Below are positions 1-8,995 of a DNA stretch of 64,000 bases, one piece after another. Within the stretch, counting starts at the first letter, position 1, and every line of letters begins with the position of its first letter. The DNA lies in the NCBI GenBank assembly GCA_027603065.1, contig JADGJP010000041.1, forward strand, positions 124,001 through 188,000, given 5' to 3'. A program made the position numbers and the translations under genes. This DNA is from Geranomyces variabilis (taxonomy: Eukaryota; Chytridiomycota; Chytridiomycetes; Spizellomycetales; Powellomycetaceae). The notes under the pieces were generated by a model. The model worked only from the letters and a program-made list of their open reading frames with translations. It was not told the DNA's origin and ran no database searches.

Positions 1-186
1 GGCAGAAAAAGCTTGTGGCATTTTGCGCACTGGTTGCTTCACTCAGTGATGGCAATGTCCCGCAGCTTGACGATGGCGACCTTCACGAACGAGCAACGAT
101 CACCGCCGATCGCCGGATCAGTGGGGCAAAGAAGCGCCAGGCGGAGGCTGACGCTGCTGCGCGCGAGGCCAAGCGAAAATGGTGAG
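1..186 (+). repeat. Left copy of an inverted repeat (partner 7683-7865)
   Basis: The first 186 bases match the reverse complement of 7683-7865 at roughly 80-85% identity by eye. Both copies keep an open frame rich in Ala, Glu and Arg (ending near AAAREAKR), so the repeat carries the 3' end of the same unknown coding unit in opposite orientations. The window starts inside this copy, so its true left edge is not visible. Confidence 0.8.
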
Positions 187-2030
187 TACTGGTTGAGAGT
201 GACTGTGCTGGCGCGACCACGCTGACGTTCGTCGTTTTAGACCCTGCTTTCTCCGCCCGACCACGTCGCTTTCGCCTGCGCCTGGGTCATTTCGATATAT
301 TCGGATGGTAGAAAGTTGTGTCTGTTAATACATATGAGTGTCGGTGATGAAAATCTTCCCCCTTGCGTGAGAGCGACAGTTCGACGAGACACATACCATC
401 TTGTGGGACATTCAGGTTTATGCTTGTAAAAAAGGAAAAACTTCCCGTACGTGATTGGTATTCGCTCAAATGTAATGCTCGCTGTCCCACGACACACTTG
501 AGACCACACTTGAGAGACTCGACGCAGAACGTGCCTGCCTGGAGGTGCTTTTCGATGTCGTTCCTGTCCGTCACGCTAATGCGGTCGCGCCGGGAGCAGA
601 GTCCCGCGGATGCGTCACATCGGAACAATGCTTCCGCCGCCTTGCTGCATGAGCCTTGCAAGAGATACCAGGAACGGCAGATGCAACAGGCTGTATGACG
701 CACCGGTGATCTTGGCTTATTTTTCATCATTAAGAAGCCGGACAGACGTCGAGAGTGCCTTCAGTGGGCAAAGACACGCTCATGTGAACCGTAGGTAAGC
801 GACAGTGGGCGGCCACCCCCGGAGCTCAACAGAAAAACGAAACAAAAAAGCAGCGTCACCAGCGTTTCGGAAGAAACCGAGGTTTTTCGACACAGGGACA
901 GAACTTAGAACAAGCACTGGTAGAAGAGAAACCCATGCAGGCTCACCAAGCGCCTGTCCGGGCTGCGGTCAATACAAAGAGAAACAGTAAGTGATGAATG
1001 AGCGAGGAATGCAGTCGCGGCCGCTGGCGAAGTCAAAGCGCGTCGAACTTTGTAAAGAAATATCTTGTAGAGATAGGAGATTCACACACAGACAAAGCGA
1101 TGTACGATGCAAGCTAAGGGCTTACAACGCATCGGGGTGCCGGCCGGAGCGCTAGAGCTGCGTATGAGCGTGGCGCTTGTTGAGCGGGAAAACGTCGGGG
1201 CAGGAGCGAGAACGTGACCTTCCAACAGAGGCGACAGAGGCTGCGGTATGCTCCCCAGGGGTGAACTGCACGTTAAGTTATCAGCGGCAGGTCCCTATGA
1301 GTGCTTGTATGTTTTCTCGCGAGAAACGGCATTTCCTCATAATAGGAGCACCGAGCACAAGAATAGGTGCCACCAGCGAGAGCGAGAATCCTGAAACAGC
1401 GAGAGCGGTGCGGTTGACTGCTGAAATCAAGATTTCCGTTGCCTTCTTCTGTCCGCGCAGAGGGGACAGAGCCAAGATCAAAGCAGCGACTACGAAGCGT
1501 AAGCGTGACGCTGACGACGAGGATTGAGAGGCAGGCGAGTGGGGACGGAGAGGGAGAGATGCGGGAGAAACAGAGACGGCGGGCGTGGTCCACGCGCCGT
1601 CTGCACTCGCAAGCTGACCTTGTTCGTTCGTGTTCTGTTCCCTCTCTCACCAGAGCCGCTGCCACCGTTTGGCTTGCGGATTTTTTGTTTTTGCTTTTGT
1701 TTGTTATATATATACTTTTTTTTCATGTGTTTGTGCGCTGCCGCCGCTGTCTGTGATTTGCGCACTGTCTCTTTGCATTCTCTGTGTTTCCTATCCGGGG
1801 TCCCACCCTGTACGGCTGGAGGCAGTCGGGAGCGTCCGTCTGTGAATCTGCGAGAGTTTTCTGCTTTTTCTATGAATGATATTATTGAAATGAGGACCCG
1901 GGCGAGTTATCGCAAATCAAGCACTTTCAAATAACAAGATTTAGGACGGTGATGTCATCTTCATCCCTATGTAATCTATATTACGGCGATTGCAAGGGCA
2001 AAAGAGACTTACATTGCGCCGGCTGTCAGT
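187..2030. other. No supported gene; low-information spacer
   Basis: I see no conserved coding signal here. Open frames are short and look fortuitous. There is a pyrimidine-rich tract near 1680-1730. Near 1084-1106 lies what looks like a degenerate copy of the dispersed repeat found at 2039, 3253, 7410 and 7484. Confidence 0.5.
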
Positions 2031-2038
2031 AGGTGAAC

Positions 2039-2073
2039 GACGCAAGCAAGGGACACGGCCAGCGACCTGCACG
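2039..2073 (+). repeat. Dispersed ~35-bp repeat, copy a
   Basis: The core GCAAGGGACACGGC followed by AGCGAC recurs at 3253-3290 (same strand) and at 7410-7450 and 7484-7519 (opposite strand). The copies lie on both sides of the GIY-YIG gene and point inward from each side. Confidence 0.65.
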
Positions 2074-2095
2074 TAAATAAAAAGGAAAAAAGTAA

Positions 2096-2172
2096 GCGTC
2101 CCCTGCAGGATTTGAACCTACGCGGGCAGAGCCCATTAAATTTCAAGTCTCACTCCTTAACCAGGTTTAGTC
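2096..2172 (-). pseudogene. tRNA-Ser(UGA)-like pseudogene
   Basis: Read on the minus strand, the variable arm, T arm and 3' acceptor strand match the intact tRNA-Ser at 3584-3667 closely, and a run of six T follows as a Pol III terminator. The 5' acceptor strand does not pair with the 3' strand and the anticodon stem is mismatched. I therefore read it as a decayed or 5'-replaced tRNA-Ser copy. Confidence 0.7.
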
Positions 2173-3252
2173 GAAAATGTAGCTGCATGGGCGCGAGTGA
2201 CGCCGGTCGCACGCGTGGTTTACTACGAATGAGTCAACTTAACGCTTTAGGCCGACAATCTACGCGCTTGACACTTAGTAAAATCGCCACGCTTGACTAT
2301 TGCTCGAGTAGCGCTTGACTGCCAACTGCCAGTTGCAAAACCAAAGCGCCGATCATGCTCAAGCAGCGCTGACAATCTACGGCTGAGTTTTTGAGCCCGT
2401 CTCGACTTACTGCTGTCATGGCTACGGCTGATTTTTTGAGTACTCGTCTGGCAATGCGGTACATCGTTCGCCATACCGCGGCTTTAACGAAAGCCTGCCA
2501 ATGTTGGTGTATGGGTAGAAGGTCCAGCGTGAACCTCGCCAACGTCCCTGACGTGTTGCGGCAGCAGGCATTGCAAAGCGGAATCGTGCGCACGACAGCG
2601 AGGCGAACCTGTCGTTGCCCAATTCAAGCCGCTGGGCCACCCGCTAGACCAGAACGCGGCCTTTACCGCGCTGCTTGTGGCCATCAATGATGCCAAGGCC
2701 CCGCAGCTAAACGACGCTAAGGGCCAAGTACGTTACGTCTCACGCATTGCCCGCCTAGCTGCGCTTTTCGTAGCGTCTTTCTTCTTTGCAATATACATGG
2801 CCTTGTCTTGTATGCCCGCTACGATGGAAAGCAGTTCAATAATACCCTGATACCCTGAACTCATAGGACCTTGACTTTGATGACGCAGACGTTTTCTACT
2901 TGGCGCCTGCGCCTCTGCGATTTGCCACCTATTGTGTATTTATTTGTTTCTGTGCAGAATAAGGATTTGTTGGGGAACTTGCTAGGAGGCTTTTTATGGT
3001 CTACACGTACATTTTCCCCCAGCGACTCGCCAGCGTGACAGTCGAGGCGCCCCGCTAAAGCGCACACTGGCTTTTCTCAATGCTATCGATACTAGGACAG
3101 CGTAGGGCCATCCTAGCATGTCCCGTGCTGCCAGCACGATTGCCGTGTCCGGTCGTTTGCCGTACAACGGATGGATGGGTCGGCCGGTCGCTGATGCGGA
3201 AAGCTACTTGTCGCCGTGCAGACCAGAATGCGCTGTATATCGCGACCGAAAC

Positions 3253-3290
3253 AGGCAAGGGGCAAGGCAAGCGACATGCAGGAAAGACAG
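3253..3290 (+). repeat. Dispersed ~35-bp repeat, copy b
   Basis: It shares GCAAGG, CAAGGCAAGCGAC and TGCAGGAAAGAC with the minus-strand copy at 7410-7450. Together these two copies bracket the tRNA-Ser and GIY-YIG cassette as an inverted pair about 4.2 kb apart. Confidence 0.65.
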
Positions 3291-3583
3291 CGTGGTTCGC
3301 GAGAGCAAAACCGCGTCAATATCAACGTCCAAATGCGTCACGGGCCTTGATCAACGCTGCGCAACGGCCGCCAGGTCCTATTCGATTCCTCACAAACTGT
3401 CCAGAGACGAGTCGTTATATAGATGGAATATATGTGTCTGTATTTTGCTAAAAGAAAAAAGGAAAGGGGAATGAGGAGCCGCGACCATATAAGCCCTTAT
3501 AGTCGCCCAAATACGATTTTCGCACGTCTTTACTTTTCGTGAGAGTGCATATTATCCTTGGTGGGAGTGCACAACGCAAGGAA

Positions 3584-3667
3584 GTCGCCGTGTCCGAGTG
3601 GTCTTAAGGAGTTGGCCTTGAAAGCCAATGGGCTCTGCCCGCGTAGGTTCAAATCCTGCCGGCGACG
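3584..3667 (+). tRNA. tRNA-Ser(UGA), intact, intronless
   Basis: This is an 84-nt serine tRNA. Acceptor strands GTCGCCG and CGGCGAC pair perfectly over 7 bp. The anticodon arm is TTGGC-CTTGAAA-GCCAA, giving anticodon UGA. A long variable arm with a GGGC/GCCC stem, as expected for class II tRNA-Ser, precedes a good T arm containing GGTTCAAATCC. A seven-T Pol III terminator follows at about 3680. No intron is present. Confidence 0.95.
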
Positions 3668-3686
3668 CTTAATTTTACATTTTTTT

Positions 3687-3707
3687 GTGTGCGTGCAAAA
3701 CGCACAC
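3687..3707 (+). other. Perfect hairpin before a tRNA half
   Basis: GTGTGCGT (3687-3694) pairs exactly with ACGCACAC (3700-3707) around a 5-nt loop. It lies directly after the tRNA-Ser terminator and one base before a partial tRNA-Ser, in the place its acceptor and D arms would occupy. Confidence 0.7.
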
Positions 3708-3708
3708 G

Positions 3709-3765
3709 TTACCCTTGAAAGGTAATGGGGTTTGCCCGCGCAGGTTCGAATCCTGCTGGTGACGT
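3709..3765 (+). pseudogene. 3' half of a second tRNA-Ser(UGA)
   Basis: The segment starts at the anticodon arm (TTACC-CTTGAAA-GGTAA, perfect stem, anticodon UGA). It continues through a variable arm, a T arm with GGTTCGAATCC, and a GGTGACG acceptor strand. No matching 5' acceptor strand or D arm precedes it. A seven-T run follows about ten bases downstream, so a Pol III stop is kept. It differs from the intact neighbour at several positions, so it is not a recent copy. Confidence 0.75.
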
Positions 3766-3948
3766 GCGAAAGTTTTTTTGCTACTTTGCCAAGGCGAGCG
3801 AATTTTCAAGGCTTGATGTATAGAATATGCTTAATCTAGGAATGCTGCGCACGTTGCTGAAGGGGGGTGCGGCCGGGCGGATGCGACAAAAACGCAGAGC
3901 TGTCGACAGCTCACATTGCCCGCACATGAACGTTGCCCAGACAGCAAC

Positions 3949-5159
3949 ATGGCCGCCCTCCTCTTTCCACAAGCGGCAGTAGCAGCGGCACTCAACTACA
4001 CTACAGACAATATACACAGCTTCGAGATCCCGGGCCCGGCCACCGCGGTGCCTGGGAATCAACCCGCCCTCGGCCCGCCTCCCGCCCCGGATGCACCTCT
4101 TCCGCCGCCTGTCGCTCCCGCCTTGATAGCTGCGGCGTATGCCTGGCTGCTTCCATTACCAAATGCGGTATTGAAGCAAATTTGCACGCTTAACAACATT
4201 CGCCGTACCGGGTCGCACGCAATGCTGGTGGGAAGATTGGTGGTCATGGTAGCATTGGGTTCACGGTATCCATTCTGCGAGTGGTGCGGGGGCGGGTCAC
4301 CGACTTTGCCATCGTTTGGGTCGTGGCACTGCACCCGATACCGAATGAAGTGTTTTCGAGTGACACCCCCTGCAGGGAATGTTGTGATGTTGAATCGCTA
4401 TGGGTGGTATCTAGCCGGGGACGTGCACTACGTTTTCGATTGCAAGGGGACGCCAAAGACAATGCCCGCGCCTTCAAACCAAAAGCTTGGGTACCCGCAT
4501 TGGGCTGGGGCCCGAGAGACGGATCGCTTAGGTGAGTTTGTGTATGGCGTGCGTTGGAGCGGTGCAGTAGGCTTTGACTAAAACAGAACTGCTCCCACCG
4601 CAACTGCTAGGAATTATCCAATGTTTTTTGAGAATCGATGCACGACGAGCCCCGCCGATGATGACTCCAGGGTTCTTTATTCCCAACAATATCGCCATTC
4701 CTCCCCACCTTATCGTAGCGCCAGGGGCCCTGGCAGCCCAAGTTCCAATCCATCAATCAAACATACACCCGGTTCCTGGGGCGGTCCTGGTCATGCCGGT
4801 GCTGGTCCCGCCTGCACCAGCCATTCTGTTCGACTGGATCAAGAAGCAATTCCCAGATGAGAGGCGAAAAATCCTGTTGACTTTGTACAAGTCGTACACA
4901 GGTGGAAAGGCGCCTTCGGTCGGTCTCGGTCCGGAGGCCGACCCTGTCGAGACGCTGAATGATGTTCTGACGTTTGCTACGGGAAAGGTGATTGCAAGTT
5001 GAGCTCGGTGGTGTAAACACGTTGTACTAAACATGCACTTTCTTTTTAATGGATCGCACAGAATGAAGAGGAGCCTCCCGAATGGGCAATCGCGCAAGAT
5101 GGGTGCAGAGAAACGGAGCAGCAATCGCCTGGAAACAAAGAGATCCAACCGACCCAATG
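3949..5159 (+). CDS. SAP-like domain protein, accessory (exon model tentative)
   Basis: I chose ATG 3949. The tentative exons are 3949-4531, 4587-4987 and 5062-5159; donors and acceptors are canonical and phases agree across the two introns. The first exon encodes an Ala/Pro-rich N-terminus, then a helix-turn-helix stretch (about residues 65-95) containing LKQICTLNNIRRTGSHAMLV, which fits the SAP DNA-binding fold pattern. A CEWC pair and further aromatic-rich sequence follow. The second exon is Pro/hydrophobic and ends in a charged helix (FDWIKKQFPDERRKILLTLY). The third exon is acidic. I could not find a phase-consistent splice from here into the GIY-YIG reading frame at 5321, yet the short spacing and shared strand suggest one transcript unit or one gene. 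Function is unknown; DNA binding is inferred from the SAP-like segment only. Confidence 0.45.
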
Positions 5160-5320
5160 GTTTACTTTATGGAGCAGATGAAGAACGTCGCCGAGGATAT
5201 CCTTCGCCCGCTACTCGCAGAAGTACCTGCCGGCGGCGGCTATGAGCTGATTACGCAACTGAGTGGCTCTGTACGCAGCTTGGCTATTCGCCAATCCTTG
5301 CCTCACAGTCGCTGAAAGCC

Positions 5321-7003
5321 ATGGAAGCTGAAGACGCTCAAACTTGCACCTGGAACTTGCCGCCGAGAAGAATCAAAGAACAGGACGACGTTTCAGCTTC
5401 CGAAGTCTTAGAGATCGCCTCGGAACTCATTCTTCGCACGCTCTTTGTCCTGCGCCGGTATGCCCAAGAGGGGTACGCCCATATCAAGCCCTCCGTGGGC
5501 CAGCTTTTGCGACAGAACCTGTCGACCCTCACAGAAAGGCTGCTGCTTCCCGGCCTCCTAGATGACTCTCAGCGCAGATGGCTTGCTGAATGGTGCCCTA
5601 CGCCATCGCTTCTCCGAGAAGTCACGTCCGAGAATGCTCATGCAGGGGTGTACCTCTTTACCGTTGACAATCAGCAGTATGTTGGGGTGTCGGTTGCTCG
5701 CGATGGGCTTGCTCACCGGTGCTTGAATCAGCACATGAACGCAGAATATCGTGCGCGCGCCGACCAGGAAAAGTATCTACGTTACCAGGCGGTCAAGCAG
5801 GATAGCATCCTGAAGTGCTACGTCGTTGCTCAATCCCACGGCGGTCACTCGAGTGCGGAACTGGAGCTCCTCGAAACAGTCGTCAGCATGCTCGCACGCT
5901 CCTATACAGAGGAGAATATGGACACCCTGATGACGTCCATTGGGAAATATGGCGCCGACTGGACTAAGCGCCCATCCGGTCTCAACGGGACCTTTCCGTT
6001 TGTTGTCAATGGAACTCAGGCACAGCTTGCTGAATGGGGACGCAAAGGAGCGATAAAATCCTTAGCGAATCGAAAGGCGAACGGAACGAAGCATCACATG
6101 ACAGATGAACATCCTGAACTTCGAAAGCGTCACCAGGCTGCAATCAATAAAGGAAAACAACGGCTATCCCGGTCAAATCGTAAAAGCGCCCTTCTCGAAG
6201 GGAAGAAAGTTACAATCTGCGCTCAAGGCCACTCTGGATATCGAACGACAGAAACAACTCAGTGCCCATCCCTTCAGTTCACCTTCAATGATATGCGCTT
6301 TGTGTTATCAAAGCATGAGCTCGTTCGACAACTCGGCAGCCATGAAGAAGCAGCAAAAGTCGTCGGGACAGAGGCTTTTGTCAGAGTGCATCTCAATGCT
6401 CCCCTGTCACTTTTTCCCGGATCCAAGATTGGCTTGAAGATCCAGGGGAAGAAATGGGCGATGTGGTTACAGCGCAACACCGAGATCCAGTGTTTAAAGC
6501 AGCTGCGGAAGCAGCTTATCACCGCTGGCCTCATAGAGACAACTGCCGACGATCTGGGTGACACATCACCCGAGCAGCTCGATACCGATGACAGCGGCGC
6601 GGAGGAAGTTGTCAGAAAAAGCCGGTGGAAGAAGCGGGTCGCGGCTTCCAAGGAAGCTGACGACCAGCTTCCTCCGCGAGCTTTTTCTGTGGATGTGGAT
6701 TCCGGGGACGATGACGACGCGGCAATGGTCACGGATTTGGATTCCGGGGAAGATGTGGATGCAGATGATAACGACTCTGCGGAGGATGTCGACGATAACG
6801 CGGCGGTGGAAGGTGAAGTCGAGATTTCTGAGGATGAATTTCCGTTAGAAACGTTTTACGGGTTTAACGGGGAGTCGACGGAGGGGGGCTCGGATTGGTC
6901 ATCGCATGACTGCGGGTGGAGTTCGGAGAGCTCTGATGCGGCGGAGGAAAGTGTTAATCCACGCAAGCGTCGCCGAGTGGACATGAGCGACGAGACGGCG
7001 TAG
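5321..7003 (+). CDS. GIY-YIG-like nuclease with acidic, NLS-bearing tail
   Basis: This is an uninterrupted 560-codon frame from ATG 5321; the frame is open from about 5246, so an upstream exon may join. Residues about 107-125 read GVYLF..QQYVGVS, an eight-residue-spaced version of the GIY..YIG signature. An R and H follow (LAHRCLNQH), and a Glu-rich helix (ELELLETVVSML) is a candidate for the metal-binding Glu. This layout matches the GIY-YIG endonuclease fold. The middle has a basic, Lys/Arg-rich part (residues 245-300). The last 140 residues are strongly acidic with repeated DSGDDDD-type runs, ending in PRKRRRVD, a good nuclear localisation signal. It sits beside an intact tRNA-Ser and between inverted repeats, and no host-type genes lie nearby. 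I infer a mobile-element or accessory nuclease. The catalytic activity is not proven by sequence. Confidence 0.6.
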   Translation: MEAEDAQTCTWNLPPRRIKEQDDVSASEVLEIASELILRTLFVLRRYAQEGYAHIKPSVGQLLRQNLSTLTERLLLPGLLDDSQRRWLAEWCPTPSLLREVTSENAHAGVYLFTVDNQQYVGVSVARDGLAHRCLNQHMNAEYRARADQEKYLRYQAVKQDSILKCYVVAQSHGGHSSAELELLETVVSMLARSYTEENMDTLMTSIGKYGADWTKRPSGLNGTFPFVVNGTQAQLAEWGRKGAIKSLANRKANGTKHHMTDEHPELRKRHQAAINKGKQRLSRSNRKSALLEGKKVTICAQGHSGYRTTETTQCPSLQFTFNDMRFVLSKHELVRQLGSHEEAAKVVGTEAFVRVHLNAPLSLFPGSKIGLKIQGKKWAMWLQRNTEIQCLKQLRKQLITAGLIETTADDLGDTSPEQLDTDDSGAEEVVRKSRWKKRVAASKEADDQLPPRAFSVDVDSGDDDDAAMVTDLDSGEDVDADDNDSAEDVDDNAAVEGEVEISEDEFPLETFYGFNGESTEGGSDWSSHDCGWSSESSDAAEESVNPRKRRRVDMSDETA

Positions 7004-7388
7004 CGTTTTCGGCAGTGCTCTTTATGTTTTGCGGCGGTAACGCGACGAAGCGGTAAAGTATTCATGGTTCATTGTTAACTCATCCGAATTATGAATGCGA
7101 GATCTAGTAATTACAGTATATAGCATATTTAATTTACCTCATCTATAATGTATAATAGCTCTCAGTACAAAGAAATATATCATAGTAGATGTGCTGCATC
7201 CTAACAACCATCGTCAAAAAGAAAAGAAAAACCGCTTAAAGCCTCGGCCGACGGGGTGTGAGCTGTAGTCAAGCCGTGCGGTGAGGGTCTCACCACAGCC
7301 CATAAAAACACCTTCGAGCCTGTCACTTTTGCCCTGACCCGGGCCTTGGTAATGCCCGCCCGGCGAAAAAGTTTAAGCAGTTTGATTT
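7004..7388. other. AT-rich 3' flank of the nuclease gene
   Basis: 7050-7200 is markedly AT-rich compared with its surroundings and is probably the 3' UTR and spacer of the GIY-YIG gene. I see no coding signal. Confidence 0.4.
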
Positions 7389-7407
7389 GAACAGGTTCGA
7401 ATCCTGC
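7389..7407 (+). repeat. Isolated tRNA T-arm-like sequence
   Basis: CAGGTTCGAATCCTGC forms a tRNA T arm identical in its core to the T arm of the tRNA half at 3709-3765. No other tRNA parts surround it. It abuts repeat copy c. Confidence 0.55.
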
Positions 7408-7409
7408 AG

Positions 7410-7450
7410 TCTTTCCTGCACGTCGCTTGACTTGTCCCTTGCATGCGTCG
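7410..7450 (-). repeat. Dispersed ~35-bp repeat, copy c (inverted)
   Basis: On the minus strand it reads GACGCATGCAAGGGACAAGT, then CAAGCGACGTGCAGGAAAGAC, closely matching copy b at 3253-3290. Confidence 0.65.
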
Positions 7451-7483
7451 ATTACTTTCACATCCCACAGCCGGCTGCATCGT

Positions 7484-7519
7484 GTACATGTCGCTTGCCG
7501 TGTCCCTTGCTTTGCGTCG
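7484..7519 (-). repeat. Dispersed ~35-bp repeat, copy d (inverted)
   Basis: On the minus strand it reads CGACGCAAAGCAAGGGACAC then GGCAAGCGACATG, closest to copy a at 2039-2073. Confidence 0.65.
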
Positions 7520-7682
7520 AGCAAAACACCGGGACACAGCGCTCGTGCTCGCAACACTGTGACACTCAACAGTCGTATGGCTAAAGATTTCAAACGAGCA
7601 GTAGGTGGCTTTATTGATACAACTGGCTATTTATGAAGAGGGTGGTTTCCATAACATCTCATCGCTTAGCCCCGCGCGCAAC

Positions 7683-7865
7683 CTCACCATCGTCGCTTGG
7701 CCTCGCGCGCAGCAGCCTCAGCCTCAACCTTGCGCTTTGCCCCACTTATCCGGCGCTCGGCAGTGATCGTTGCTCGTTCGTGGTAGTCGCTATCGTCAAG
7801 CTGCGGGACATGGCCGTCACTGAGTGAAGCGAGCAGCGCGCAAAATGCTGCATGTTTTTCCTGCC
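7683..7865 (-). repeat. Right copy of the inverted repeat (partner 1-186)
   Basis: This is the reverse-complement partner of 1-186, about 80-85% identical by eye. It forms the 3' end of the degenerate coding stretch annotated at 7684-8398. Confidence 0.8.
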
Positions 7866-8398
7866 CGTTGAACCGCGGCGTTATCTGGTTGTAGAGTACC
7901 CAGTTCTCCGTGGTGTTGTCTGCTGGGTCAGGCGAAATGACAATGGCGACTCGCCTGGCCTCTTGCCAGATGACGTCGGGGATGTCGTCAAGATTCTCTG
8001 AAAAGGTTACAAGTAAGTTGAGAAAGCCCTAGTGCCACGTTTTGCTTTCGACATATTCTCACCGCCATCCAGAAAGGCGCGCCCGTGGGTTTTGCCCGGC
8101 GGAGCGACCTCGATCCGCACTAGAGCCTTTTTCAGTGCATTGTAGCGAGCGACATCGTTGCCGAGTGTTTTCAACAGCATCGGCTTAGTGCAACGACTGT
8201 CCCCAACATATGGACCTGTTTGTTGGCCGTGCCGTTGCCCTTGGTCTTATAACCGCAATCTGAGAGCGCATGCACAGTTCCGTCGGTCATGTAAACATCA
8301 AGTCACTCCAGTCGGTTATTACGGACGGCTTCAGCGCTGGCACGGATCGTCTTCTTCACGGCCTCAATGACTTTTTCTGGACATTCCAGAATGGTCAT
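7684..8398 (-). pseudogene. Unrecognised element-associated coding remnant
   Basis: Minus-strand coding-like sequence with segments such as MTILECPEKVIEAVKKTIRA and WVLYNQITPRF, ending in an Ala/Arg/Glu-rich tail. The tail is duplicated in inverted orientation at 1-186. It lies directly downstream, on the same strand, of the Ty3/Gypsy integrase fossil and may belong to the same element or to a second one nested beside it. It looks broken. I do not recognise the protein. Confidence 0.4.
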
Positions 8399-8499
8399 CT
8401 CAAGGTACGAAGCCCCCGCGGGCTTCACTGGCGGCCTTGTCCGACACCCTGCCGATTGAGATCCTGCCGGTGATGCTGGCTAGACACTCTTTGCCGATG

Positions 8500-8750
8500 A
8501 CTAGGCCCAGGCCCCCGTGCCTCGGCAAAGGGGGCGGCAATGGGCGTCTACGCCTCGGCATATACCGGTGATGATCCATCGGTAGCCGTCGTCCGATGTG
8601 GGCAAGAGGCCGATAAAGTCGAGGGACCACGAGTCGAAGGGACGTTTTGCTGGTAGAGGGCGGTAAGTGCGTTGCGGCGATTGCAGCGGCTTGCTATCAC
8701 CGGCGCTCAGCTTTGCTGATGGCAAGCCGCTGCAAGCGCCGCACGGCACG
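8500..8750 (-). mobile_element. Fossil Ty3/Gypsy retrotransposon fragment (integrase)
   Basis: A short minus-strand stretch carries the junction between the integrase zinc-binding region and the catalytic core, recognisable from PLQSPQRTYRPLPAKRPFDS followed by a WSLDFIGLLPTSDDG pattern. This matches Ty3/Gypsy integrases. No reverse transcriptase, gag or LTRs were recognised around it. The fragment is small and clearly a broken, old copy. Confidence 0.65.
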
Positions 8751-8995
8751 GGTCTCTGCTGGAAGCATACGAGGTAATGGTAGTAGTGATTTTATTTGGT
8801 GGTGCCCTGGCACGCTCGGCGAGCAGCGGCGTGCGGATACGGGCTGGCGGACCTATTCCTCCAGAGGTTGCAACAAGTACGTTGCAGTAATGCAGGATCA
8901 CTGATGGCGCGCTGCTGCAAGCGCCACATGCTCCGTGTACCTGCTAGAAGGCCAGCAGCGGCGTTGACGGCGGTCCTACTTCTCCGATGATTGCA
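8702..8995. repeat. Imperfect direct repeat, about two units
   Basis: A unit containing CGCTGCAAGCGCC, AGCAGCGGCGT and AGTACGTTGCAGT occurs near 8715-8890 and again near 8905-9012 with internal length differences. It overlaps the 5' side of the integrase fossil, so it may be element-derived. Confidence 0.55.
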
